Source: an uncultured Hymenobacter sp. (GTDB lineage: Bacteria > Bacteroidota > Bacteroidia > Cytophagales > Hymenobacteraceae). Taken from it: a stretch of DNA of 6,678 nt. Below, in pieces: positions 1 through 6,370 of the stretch (within the stretch, counting starts at the first letter, position 1; the number at the start of each line of letters is the position of its first letter). The notes under the pieces were generated by a model. The model was not told the origin of the DNA, ran no database searches, and saw nothing but the letters and a program-made list of their open reading frames with translations. The stretch covers positions 1 through 6,678 of the forward strand of contig CALMOO010000714.1 of NCBI GenBank assembly GCA_937871705.1. Direction: 5' to 3'. The position numbers and the translations under genes are program-made.

Positions 1-207
1 CGCTACAGCTATGGCGAGCCGGGGCAGGTGTCGTGGCGCCTCAGCATGAAATATCCCATTTTGCTGCTGGGCAAGTCGCGCTGGTTTTTTGTGCTGCTGC
101 CCTTTTACTACGCGGTGGTTTTCCCCTTTTGCATGCTGCTCAACTGGTACGATGCCCGCACCATCCACGACTCCGGCACTGGCCTCATCGTAAAAGCCTG
201 GAAGTAA
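1..207 (+). CDS. C-terminal end of a membrane-associated protein (5' partial)
   Basis: Frame 1 is open from the first base of the window to a TAA at 205-207 and gives 68 residues; the start lies upstream. One strongly hydrophobic aromatic-rich segment is visible at about residues 28-49 of the fragment (WFFVLLPFYYAVVFPF core), preceded by a basic stretch (MKYP...GKSRW) and followed by a polar tail with DARTIHDSGTG and ending in VKAWK. This fits a protein with a C-terminal transmembrane helix or amphipathic membrane anchor. Such tails occur in membrane-associated family 2 glycosyltransferases, but no catalytic motif lies inside the window, so that assignment is only a guess. Codon use resembles the other genes. 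The reading frame is convincing; the function is not determined. Confidence 0.75.
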   Translation, partial: RYSYGEPGQVSWRLSMKYPILLLGKSRWFFVLLPFYYAVVFPFCMLLNWYDARTIHDSGTGLIVKAWK

Positions 208-273
208 GCTCTCAAACTGGCCCCGGCTTTACAGTTGCGAAACGTTTGAAAGTTGGTAGTGTATGAATAAACT

Positions 274-321
274 GTTGGGTTTTGCCGCTAAAGTCATTAA
301 CGTAACTTTATAATTCCCAAC
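274..321. repeat. Nested inverted repeats in the spacer before the permease gene
   Basis: Two perfect 6-bp dyads are nested. The outer arms are GTTGGG (274-279) and CCCAAC (316-321). The inner arms are TAAAGT (289-294) and ACTTTA (305-310), with a 10-base centre. In RNA this could fold as two stacked stems with an internal loop; in DNA it could be an operator. There is no T-tract after the outer arm, so it is not a typical intrinsic terminator. The right inner arm overlaps the candidate -7 element at 303-310. The arms are directly visible; any function is inferred. Confidence 0.4.
281..310 (+). promoter_or_regulatory. Candidate Bacteroidota promoter for the permease gene
   Basis: TTTG at 281-284 is followed after 18 bp by TAACTTTA at 303-310. 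This matches the Bacteroidota sigma-ABfr consensus (TTTG near -33, TAnnTTTG near -7) with one mismatch, in the last base of the -7 box. It would start transcription near 317 and give a leader of about 60 bases before the GTG at 381. No Shine-Dalgarno sequence is seen in that leader, as is usual in this phylum. Confidence 0.4.
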
Positions 322-330
322 CTTCTATAA

Positions 331-376
331 AATCCGCGCTCATCCGTGGTCCTCTACAATTCGTGCTTACCCGTGG
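331..376. repeat. Degenerate direct repeat of a 19-base unit
   Basis: The unit AATCCGCGCTCATCCGTGG (331-349) recurs as AATTCGTGCTTACCCGTGG (358-376), with starts 27 bases apart. The two copies agree at 15 of 19 positions and all four differences are C/T transitions. The second copy covers the upstream GTG at 363, which argues that codons 363-380 are not coding and that translation starts at 381. From memory, similar CCGTGG-containing phrases occur in intergenic DNA of other bacteria, but this cannot be checked here. Confidence 0.5.
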
Positions 377-380
377 CTTC

Positions 381-1613
381 GTGAACGTACCTCTGCTTAT
401 CGCCAAGCGCTATTTTCTGTCTAAGAAAAAGCGTAACATCATCACTATCATCTCTAACATCTCGATGGTGGGGGTAGCGGTGGGCACTATGGCCCTCATC
501 GTGGTGCTGTCGGTGTTCAACGGGCTGGAGGATTTGGTACGCTCACTCTACGGCAAGTCAGACCCCAACCTGTCTATCACCGCCGTGCAGGGCAAGTCGT
601 TCGAGATGACACCGACGCTCCTGGCCAAGGTGGAGCGCACGCCAGGCGTGGCCCTGCTCACCGAAGTGATTGAGGACAACGCCCTGCTGCAATACCACGA
701 CCGGCAAATGGTGGTGAAGATGAGAGGATTATCCGAAAATTATTTTGGCCAAAGCCCCATCGACTCTAGCTTGGTGGCCGGCGACCACCGCCTGAGCCGG
801 GGCGACCTAGAATATGCCTTAGTGGGCGAGGGCGTGCAGCGCGAACTAAGCATTACGCTCGACAATCGCCTGTCGCCCTTGCACCTGCTGTACCCGCGCC
901 AAGTGCCGGGCCGCAAGATGCTGTCTATTAACCCCGATGAGGCATTTAACGAAGAAACTATTCTGGCGGGCGGCATCTTTCACATCGAGCAGCACCTCGA
1001 CGACAGCTATCTCTTTGTGCCCCTGACCTTTGCGCAACGCCTGCTGAACTATGGCAACCGCCGCACCGCGCTCTACGTGCGGGTAGGCGGCAGCTTTGCG
1101 CTCGAGGATGTGAAGGACGAGCTGCGTGAGCGCCTGGGAGCGGGATTTGTGGTGCAAGACTCAGATGAACAGCACGTTAGCTTACTTAAGGCGATTAAAA
1201 TTGAAAAGCTGTTCGTTTTTATCACGTTCGCTTTTATTCTGCTCATTGCCTCGCTCAACATCTTTTTCTCGCTCTCGATGCTGGTCATCGACAAGCGCAA
1301 AGACATTGCTGTGCTGCTGGCGATGGGCGCCACCGAGCAAATTGTGCGGCGGTCGTTTTTGCTGGTCGGGGCCATTGTGGCACTAGTTGGCGCGCTGTCA
1401 GGGCTTATTTTGGGGGTCACTATCTGCTGGGTGCAGCAAACGTTTCATCTCGTGAGCATGGGCATGGCTACGAGCATTGTGGACTCCTACCCCGTGAAGA
1501 TGCAAGCATCGGATATCTTCTTTATCTGCTTGGCCATCATTGCTATAACGTTGGCAGTTTCTATCCGCCCAGCACTAAACGCGGGCCGCATGGACGTGAA
1601 AGCCAATCTGTAA
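381..1613 (+). CDS. ABC transporter permease, FtsX/LolC/LolE type
   Basis: A 410-residue inner-membrane permease of the MacB/FtsX/LolE superfamily. The order is typical: a basic N-terminus (AKRYFLSKKKRN), TM1 at about 20-46 (ISMVGVAVGTMALIVVLSVF), a large periplasmic domain at about 50-270, then TM2 (277-302), TM3 (325-349) and TM4 (379-396). The cytoplasmic loop after TM2 carries DKRKDIAVLLAMGAT (304-318), the segment expected to contact the ATPase. The end, RPALNAGRMDVKANL, resembles the family's C-terminal ALNA/ARxxP region. In the family, LolC/E extracts lipoproteins from the inner membrane with the ATPase LolD. No ATPase gene adjoins this one in the window, so the partner must be encoded elsewhere. 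I chose GTG at 381 because MNVPLLIAKRYF matches the usual N-terminus of Bacteroidota homologues; the in-frame GTG at 363 lies inside a repeat. Family is confident; a role in lipoprotein sorting is inferred. Confidence 0.9.
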   Translation: MNVPLLIAKRYFLSKKKRNIITIISNISMVGVAVGTMALIVVLSVFNGLEDLVRSLYGKSDPNLSITAVQGKSFEMTPTLLAKVERTPGVALLTEVIEDNALLQYHDRQMVVKMRGLSENYFGQSPIDSSLVAGDHRLSRGDLEYALVGEGVQRELSITLDNRLSPLHLLYPRQVPGRKMLSINPDEAFNEETILAGGIFHIEQHLDDSYLFVPLTFAQRLLNYGNRRTALYVRVGGSFALEDVKDELRERLGAGFVVQDSDEQHVSLLKAIKIEKLFVFITFAFILLIASLNIFFSLSMLVIDKRKDIAVLLAMGATEQIVRRSFLLVGAIVALVGALSGLILGVTICWVQQTFHLVSMGMATSIVDSYPVKMQASDIFFICLAIIAITLAVSIRPALNAGRMDVKANL

Positions 1614-1683
1614 TGCCGCTTTATATAGCAGGCTACCCGAACTAAATAGGATTAATAGAGTAAACTGAACAGATGCACATTTA

Positions 1684-1691
1684 TAGCTTTG
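1684..1691 (+). promoter_or_regulatory. Candidate -7 element of a Bacteroidota promoter before the SNF2 gene
   Basis: TAGCTTTG matches the Bacteroidota -7 consensus TAnnTTTG at every defined base. It would start transcription near 1697, leaving a leader of about 25 bases before the ATG at 1724. No good TTTG or TTG is seen at the expected -33 distance (about 1661-1667 reads TAAACTG), so only half the promoter is convincing. It lies in the 110-bp gap after the permease gene and suggests that the ATPase is transcribed separately. Confidence 0.45.
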
Positions 1692-1723
1692 GAGCATAAC
1701 TTGCGCGCTCTCGTGTTCAGCTA

Positions 1724-4711
1724 ATGAATGTTTCTACCGCGCTACCCTTTCAACTCGTTTACTCGCTGTTTGCGCACGAGTATCTGGGCCACCTGTTTAC
1801 GGCACACGTCGTGCAGCTTGGGCCGCGTGGGCAACTCACGCTGCAGCACCAAACGGTTTCGGTTAAAAATGCCCCTGAGTTTGCGGGTGGCTTAGAGCCC
1901 GATGACTATGAGCTGATTGCCTTGTGCGACCAGCTTCAGCAAGAAGCGGTGATAAAGGAATTCTGGCCCCGCAAAATCACGACAGCGGAGTTTTTCTTGA
2001 AAATCTACCATCCTGAAAAGGGCGACAAGCCCATGCAGGAGGCTATTGCGCGCTACATGCAAACGCGGCTGGCGCGGCTGCTGTCGGGCCTGCAAGGCAA
2101 GCAAGTGTTCATTATGGGCCGCGACGGTGAGCCCACCTGGCGCGAGATGACGCTGGCCAAAAATCCTGCCTCGGTGCTCTTTCACTTTCGGCGCAACGAG
2201 GAGAGCACGCACTATTTCCCCACTATTCAGCACGAGAATCAAAAGCTTGATTTTCAGTTTAAAAATGCGGTACTAGTGTGCCAGCAGCCTGCCTGGCTCT
2301 TGCTCGACGACGTGCTGTACTGCTTTCGCCACAACGTGGACGGGCGCAAGCTGCTGCCGTTTTTGAACAAGAAATTTATTGTGGTGCCGCGGGCCGTGGA
2401 GAAGAGCTACTTCCAAAAATTCGTGGCCCCGCTCATGGAATCGTTTGATGTGCACGCGCGGGGCTTCGACATTCGCACCGAGCGCTACCTGGCGCGGCCT
2501 CAGCTCACGTTTTCGGATGTGCCAGCGGCGCAGGTGGCCATGCCCGTGCGCCCGCCCGGCCCGCCCCGGCGCGGCCGGGTGCCACTGCCTAAGCCCGTGG
2601 TAGTGCCCGGCGCTGGCACCGACGAGGCGCCGCTGTTTTTCTCGCTCACCTTCCGCTACGGCGCCTACGACCTGCCCCTTACCCCCCCACGCCCCATGAG
2701 CGTGCAGTTGGAGGAAGATGCTGATTCCTATATATTTAGGCGCCTGCTGCGCTCGGCCAAGGAAGAAAACGACCGCGCCGAGGAGTTGCGCCAGCGCGGC
2801 CTACCCCTCGATGCCGACGGGCACGCTACCCTCCCCAAAGCCGAAGCTTTTCGCTGGCTGCACGACAACGCGCCTGCGCTGGGCGAGCTGGGCTTTCAGG
2901 TGCAGGGAGCACCGTCGGCGAGCCAGGACTACTTTATTGGCCCAGTGCGGGTGGAAGTAGGGATTGAAGAGCGCGGCGATTGGTTTGACGTGCGCGGTAC
3001 GGTGTGGTTTGGCGAGTACGCGGTGCCCTTTATTCGGCTGCGGCCCTACATTTTGCAGCATCGCCGCGAGTACCGGCTGCCCAATGGCCAGGTGGCCTTC
3101 ATTCCGGAGGAGTGGTTTACGGACTACCTGGAGCTGTTTGCTTTTGCGGAGGAAGTGGAGGGGCAGCCGCTAGCCTTGCGGCGCCATCACTTGTCGCTGG
3201 TCACTGATTTAGAGAATGACAACCTAGCCACGGTTACCCTGACGCGCCGCTTGGAGAAGCTGCGCGACTTTGCGGCCGTGGAAGACCGAGCCCTACCCCT
3301 CGGTTTTCAGGGCACGCTGCGGCCCTATCAGCAGGCGGGCTACAACTGGCTGCGCTTTGTGCAAGACTACCACCTGGGCGGCTGCCTGGCCGACGACATG
3401 GGCCTGGGCAAGTCGGTGCAAAGCCTGGTGATGCTGCTAGAGCGCCAAGAAAGCGGCGCCAGCAAAGGCGCGGCCTCACTACTAGTGCTACCTACCTCCT
3501 TGGTATACAATTGGATAGCTGAGGCACGCAAGTTTACGCCTAGCCTGCGGCTGCTAGCTTATACCGGCACCTACCGTGACAAAAACGTAAACCAGTTTTC
3601 GGACTACGATGTGGTGCTGACCAGCTACGGTATCGTGCGCCTCGACACCGAGCTGCTAGCTAGCTACCAGTTCGACTACGTGATTCTGGATGAGTCGCAG
3701 GCCATCAAAAACCCAAGCTCGACCACAGCGCAGGCCGTGCGGCGGCTACGGGCGCGGCACCGCCTCATTCTGACGGGCACGCCGGTCGAGAACTCGACTA
3801 TGGACTTGTGGTCGCAGATGTCGTTTATCAACCCTGGCTTGCTGGGCACACAAGCATTTTTCCGGAAGGAGTTTGTGAAGCCCATTGAAAAAAACCAGGA
3901 CGAGAGCCGCACCCGCAAGCTGCACGCACTTATCAAGCCCTTCGTATTGCGCCGGCACAAGGCGCAGGTAGCCAGCGAGCTACCCGCCAAAACCGAGCAC
4001 CTCAGCTACTGCCCGCTTACCGAGGAGCAGTCGCAGTTTTACGAAGAAACCAAGAGCTTCTACCGAAACAAGATTCTAGAAACGCTGGAAGGTCATGCCC
4101 CTACCCCTGCCGGCGGCACCCAGTTGCTGCTATTGCAAGGCCTGACGCGCCTGCGCCAAATTGCCAACCACCCGCACCTAGCTGATAATACCTACGAAGG
4201 CGAATCGGGCAAGATGCGCGAGGTACTGCGCATGATTCGGAGCGTGGTATCGGAAGGTCACAAAGTGCTGGTTTTTAGTCAGTTTGTGCAGCACCTAACG
4301 CTAGTACGCAATGGCCTCGACGAGCGCCAACTCTCCTATGCTTACCTCGACGGCCACACTCGCGACCGTCAGGGCGAAGTAGAACGCTTCCAGAGCGACC
4401 AGGACCTGCAAATCTTCCTCATTAGCCTCAAAGCGGGGGGGGTAGGGCTCAATCTCACGGCCGCCGATTACGTGTTTATTCTGGACCCGTGGTGGAACCC
4501 CGCGGTGGAAGCCCAGGCCATCGACCGCGCCCACCGCATCGGGCAGCAGCGGCCGGTGTTCGTGTACAAGTTCATCAGCCAAGGCACGGTAGAGGAGAAA
4601 ATCCTAGCCTTACAAAAGCGCAAGCTACAGTTGGTGAGCGACTTGATAACGACCGACGAAGCCGTGATAAAGTCGCTGACGCGGGCTGATATCGAGGAAT
4701 TGCTGGGGTAG
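1724..4711 (+). CDS. SNF2-family DEAD/DEAH-box ATPase (RapA/HepA-like superfamily 2)
   Basis: A 995-residue Swi2/Snf2 ATPase of the COG0553 type, expected to use ATP to translocate along double-stranded DNA and remodel protein-DNA complexes in the cytoplasm. All core motifs are present: Q-like LRPYQQAGYNW before motif I; motif I DDMGLGKS (557-564, Lys563); Ia LLVLPTSLVYNW; motif II DESQ (656-659); motif III LTGTPVEN (683-690); IV KVLVFSQF; V LKAGGVGLNL (902-911); and VI QAIDRAHRIGQ (931-941). The C-terminus ends soon after the VEEKILALQKRK helix, as usual. Residues 1-480 are unlike the core. They contain a Pro/Arg-rich linker at about 273-300 (VRPPGPPRRGR), and I see no CxC/CxH pairs of a SWIM zinc finger. 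The ATG at 1724 lies about 25 bases after a -7 element and has no Shine-Dalgarno sequence. No methyltransferase, nuclease or defence partner is adjacent, so it reads as a stand-alone gene. Its target is unknown. Confidence 0.95.
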   Translation: MNVSTALPFQLVYSLFAHEYLGHLFTAHVVQLGPRGQLTLQHQTVSVKNAPEFAGGLEPDDYELIALCDQLQQEAVIKEFWPRKITTAEFFLKIYHPEKGDKPMQEAIARYMQTRLARLLSGLQGKQVFIMGRDGEPTWREMTLAKNPASVLFHFRRNEESTHYFPTIQHENQKLDFQFKNAVLVCQQPAWLLLDDVLYCFRHNVDGRKLLPFLNKKFIVVPRAVEKSYFQKFVAPLMESFDVHARGFDIRTERYLARPQLTFSDVPAAQVAMPVRPPGPPRRGRVPLPKPVVVPGAGTDEAPLFFSLTFRYGAYDLPLTPPRPMSVQLEEDADSYIFRRLLRSAKEENDRAEELRQRGLPLDADGHATLPKAEAFRWLHDNAPALGELGFQVQGAPSASQDYFIGPVRVEVGIEERGDWFDVRGTVWFGEYAVPFIRLRPYILQHRREYRLPNGQVAFIPEEWFTDYLELFAFAEEVEGQPLALRRHHLSLVTDLENDNLATVTLTRRLEKLRDFAAVEDRALPLGFQGTLRPYQQAGYNWLRFVQDYHLGGCLADDMGLGKSVQSLVMLLERQESGASKGAASLLVLPTSLVYNWIAEARKFTPSLRLLAYTGTYRDKNVNQFSDYDVVLTSYGIVRLDTELLASYQFDYVILDESQAIKNPSSTTAQAVRRLRARHRLILTGTPVENSTMDLWSQMSFINPGLLGTQAFFRKEFVKPIEKNQDESRTRKLHALIKPFVLRRHKAQVASELPAKTEHLSYCPLTEEQSQFYEETKSFYRNKILETLEGHAPTPAGGTQLLLLQGLTRLRQIANHPHLADNTYEGESGKMREVLRMIRSVVSEGHKVLVFSQFVQHLTLVRNGLDERQLSYAYLDGHTRDRQGEVERFQSDQDLQIFLISLKAGGVGLNLTAADYVFILDPWWNPAVEAQAIDRAHRIGQQRPVFVYKFISQGTVEEKILALQKRKLQLVSDLITTDEAVIKSLTRADIEELLG

Positions 4712-4749
4712 GGAATACGTAGTGGCTGGGAGACTGACGTGCTTACTTG

Positions 4750-4767
4750 TGCAGATTACTTTCTGCA
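4750..4767 (+). other. Small hairpin 3' of the SNF2 gene
   Basis: TGCAGA (4750-4755) and TCTGCA (4762-4767) are perfect inverted arms around the 6-base loop TTACTT, about 40 bases after the SNF2 stop codon. It could mark the 3' end of the transcript. No T-tract follows (the next bases are GGATGGGC), so a standard intrinsic terminator is not supported. Confidence 0.3.
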
Positions 4768-4917
4768 GGATGGGCAATAATATATAGTAGAAGCAGGTTA
4801 ATTTGCCGTCCACTCGCCCTACTTGTACTTCCTACTGCCTTGGTTTATTCTCACCCAAACCCAGCCCGAACGAAACCCAACCGGCCATTCTGCCGCATAT
4901 AGTGGAGCTAGCGACGG

Positions 4918-4930
4918 ACGGAATTTCCGT
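4918..4930. promoter_or_regulatory. Short palindrome upstream of the lipoprotein gene, possible operator
   Basis: ACGGAATTTCCGT is a perfect 6-1-6 palindrome centred on 4924, about 54 bases before the ATG at 4984. Its place in the upstream region suits a regulator binding site, but a palindrome of this size is expected by chance once or twice in a window this long. Treat as a candidate only. Confidence 0.2.
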
Positions 4931-4983
4931 TGCTTGCACGCACTATCTTGCGGCCGTATCCTTCGTTGATTTTCCTTCGCGCT

Positions 4984-5049
4984 ATGTCGGTTTATGTAAA
5001 AGCTGGGCTGGCATTGCTGTCTGCTAGTCTGTTAGTACTTCCTGGTTGC
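4984..5049 (+). other. Lipoprotein signal peptide (type II) with lipobox
   Basis: The 22 codons encode a short n-region with one Lys, a hydrophobic core and LPGC, with cleavage by signal peptidase II expected before Cys22. The match to the L-x-G-C lipobox is good. The Pro at the -2 position is a little unusual but tolerated. Confidence 0.8.
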
Positions 5050-6309
5050 ACGGCTCCCGGCGAAAACCAGACGGCCACCCAAGCGCCTACCCCGCCTAAA
5101 ACGGCAGCTGCCACGCCGGTTAAGGCCCCAGCCGCTACGGCCCTGCAGCAGGTGCAGGTATTCGTAGATATGTCGGGCGGCATGAATGGCTTTGTGCCCA
5201 TCAATAAGCCCGGCGAGGCGGGCAGCGAGTTTCAGCAGACGGTAACGGCGCTGCTGTCGGGGGTAGAAGGCCAGACCGGGCGGGGTGTGCGCACAAGCTA
5301 TTTCTTTGTAAAAGAGCCTACTGCGCAGGATAAGAATGTGCTGCTACCTACCTCCTATGGCACGGTGAGCCAAACCGTGAGCAGCGGCATTCACAACGCG
5401 GCCAAGGGTAGTGACCTCACCACGATGCTGCGTGAGGTGCTGCGGCGCCAGCAGGCACAGCTCGGCACGGTCAGCATTATTGTCTCCGACTTTGTGTATG
5501 CGCCCGCCAACACCCAGAATGTGTGGGGCGGCAAGGTGAGCGCCGACATCAAAGACGCCCTAGCTACTGCCGACCCGGCCAAGCTGGCGGTGTCGGTGTT
5601 TGCCAATACCTCGGCCTTTCGGGGCCGTTTTTACCCCGGCCGGCGCACGGCGCCTCAAACGCTGACTGGCCAGCAGCTACCCTACTACGTGTGGGTGCTG
5701 GGCCCCGCGCCGCTGGTGGCGCAGGTTAACCAAACGGTGCTGGGCAACCTAAATAAGCAGCCGCAGGTGCATTTTAATGCCGCCTACCCCCTGCCTGCCT
5801 ACGGAGCCGTGACCGGCTACCAAAGCCAGGGCGGCTGGTTTGCAGTGGGGGGCACGCCGCCGGGCGTGCAAGTCACGGCCGTTTCGGCGCAGGCGCTAGT
5901 GCAGTTTGTGGTAGGCTTCGATTTGAAAAAGTTACCCCAGCCCGCGCAGGCAGGCTTCCGAGCGCCGCAGCTTCAGCTCGACCCGGCTAATACCGATGCG
6001 AAACTGCTCAAGACTTGGGCGGCGGGCTCCGGGCCGGCTGTGCCGGCGGCGGGCAAGGCGTATTCGCATTTTGCGCAAATTCAGCTGACGCGGCTGCCGA
6101 ATAGCCAGACGCTGCATTTGCGTCTGGCGCCCGCCACGCCGGAGTGGATAACGGCTTATTCGACCACTGACGACAGCCACATTGCCCAGCAAGGACCTAA
6201 GACCTTTTTGCTCAATGCAGTGCTGCAAGGTGTAACAGATTTTTTTGCGGGTCAACCCTCGGCTAGCGCCCCGGTATTCGATGCGCCGCTGCTGGTAAAA
6301 CCCGATTAA
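4984..6309 (+). CDS. Lipoprotein with a vWA-like domain, function unknown
   Basis: A 441-residue predicted lipoprotein. The N-terminus MSVYVKAG, hydrophobic LALLSASLLV and lipobox LPGC place the lipidated Cys at residue 22. No acidic cluster typical of the Bacteroidota surface-export signal follows (CTAPGENQ), so it probably faces the periplasm. A Pro/Ala/Thr-rich linker spans about 23-53. The next part has the landmarks of a von Willebrand factor A fold: strand QVFVDMSGGM (Asp62, Ser64), helix start SDLTTML (Thr146/147) and strand SIIVSDF (Asp169), which are the positions of a MIDAS metal site. The first loop reads DMSGG rather than DxSxS, so the second serine is replaced by Gly66. The C-terminal half (about 230-441), with YYVWVLGP near 234-241, is not recognised. 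The ATG at 4984 was chosen over the TTG at 4930 because it gives a proper signal peptide. It is likely co-transcribed with the membrane protein 61 bp downstream. The lipoprotein call is firm; the vWA call is moderate and made by eye. Confidence 0.85.
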   Translation: MSVYVKAGLALLSASLLVLPGCTAPGENQTATQAPTPPKTAAATPVKAPAATALQQVQVFVDMSGGMNGFVPINKPGEAGSEFQQTVTALLSGVEGQTGRGVRTSYFFVKEPTAQDKNVLLPTSYGTVSQTVSSGIHNAAKGSDLTTMLREVLRRQQAQLGTVSIIVSDFVYAPANTQNVWGGKVSADIKDALATADPAKLAVSVFANTSAFRGRFYPGRRTAPQTLTGQQLPYYVWVLGPAPLVAQVNQTVLGNLNKQPQVHFNAAYPLPAYGAVTGYQSQGGWFAVGGTPPGVQVTAVSAQALVQFVVGFDLKKLPQPAQAGFRAPQLQLDPANTDAKLLKTWAAGSGPAVPAAGKAYSHFAQIQLTRLPNSQTLHLRLAPATPEWITAYSTTDDSHIAQQGPKTFLLNAVLQGVTDFFAGQPSASAPVFDAPLLVKPD

Positions 6310-6370
6310 CGCCGCGCTTGGCCGCTTTTTTGTAAGCTACTCTTTCGCTCTTCCTTCTTTCACTGTCTCT

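Larger units (their letters stand above)
4712..4983. other. Non-coding gap between the SNF2 and lipoprotein genes
   Basis: No plausible coding frame is seen in this 272-bp stretch. Only two small structures are visible: a hairpin at 4750-4767 and a palindrome at 4918-4930. The frame of the downstream lipoprotein is open back to a TTG at 4930, but the 18 extra residues would sit in front of a clean lipoprotein signal and are unlikely to be translated. No convincing complete Bacteroidota promoter was found. TTAATTTG at 4798-4805 resembles a -7 box with one mismatch but lacks a -33 partner. Confidence 0.6.

Noticed and set aside
33..266. A 77-codon open frame overlapping the end of the first gene
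   Set aside because: It runs in a different frame across the hydrophobic tail of the gene ending at 207, and its translation is rich in Arg, His and Ala with no family resemblance. Frame 1 gives a sensible membrane segment.
846..1157. Antisense open frame of 103 codons within the permease gene
   Set aside because: It is an antisense shadow of a GC-rich gene with strong family motifs; no start signal or recognisable domain.
3676..3990. Antisense open frame of 104 codons within the SNF2 gene
   Set aside because: It lies opposite conserved motifs II and III, and its translation has no recognisable features.
1724..4711. SNF2 gene as part of a phage-defence island (such as DISARM-like systems)
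   Set aside because: No methyltransferase, PLD nuclease, DUF1998 or other defence partner is adjacent, and the protein resembles stand-alone Bacteroidota SNF2 ATPases.
4798..4805. TTAATTTG as a -7 box for the lipoprotein gene
   Set aside because: It has one mismatch in the TA pair, no TTTG or TTG at the -33 distance, and would imply a leader of about 170 bases.
4930..4983. TTG start adding 18 residues to the lipoprotein
   Set aside because: It would bury the type II signal peptide behind a non-hydrophobic extension; ATG at 4984 gives a standard 22-residue signal with lipobox.
3486..5357. Shared GCTACCTACCTCCT string in the SNF2 gene (near 3487) and the lipoprotein gene (near 5343)
   Set aside because: Both copies encode Leu-Pro-Thr-Ser in frame with the preferred codons, so the match reflects codon use and not a dispersed repeat.
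6309..6333. Possible intrinsic terminator after the lipoprotein gene (GC-rich bases then six T)
   Set aside because: Only a 3-bp stem (GCC/GGC) can be drawn before the T run, too weak for a terminator, so read-through to the next gene is more likely.
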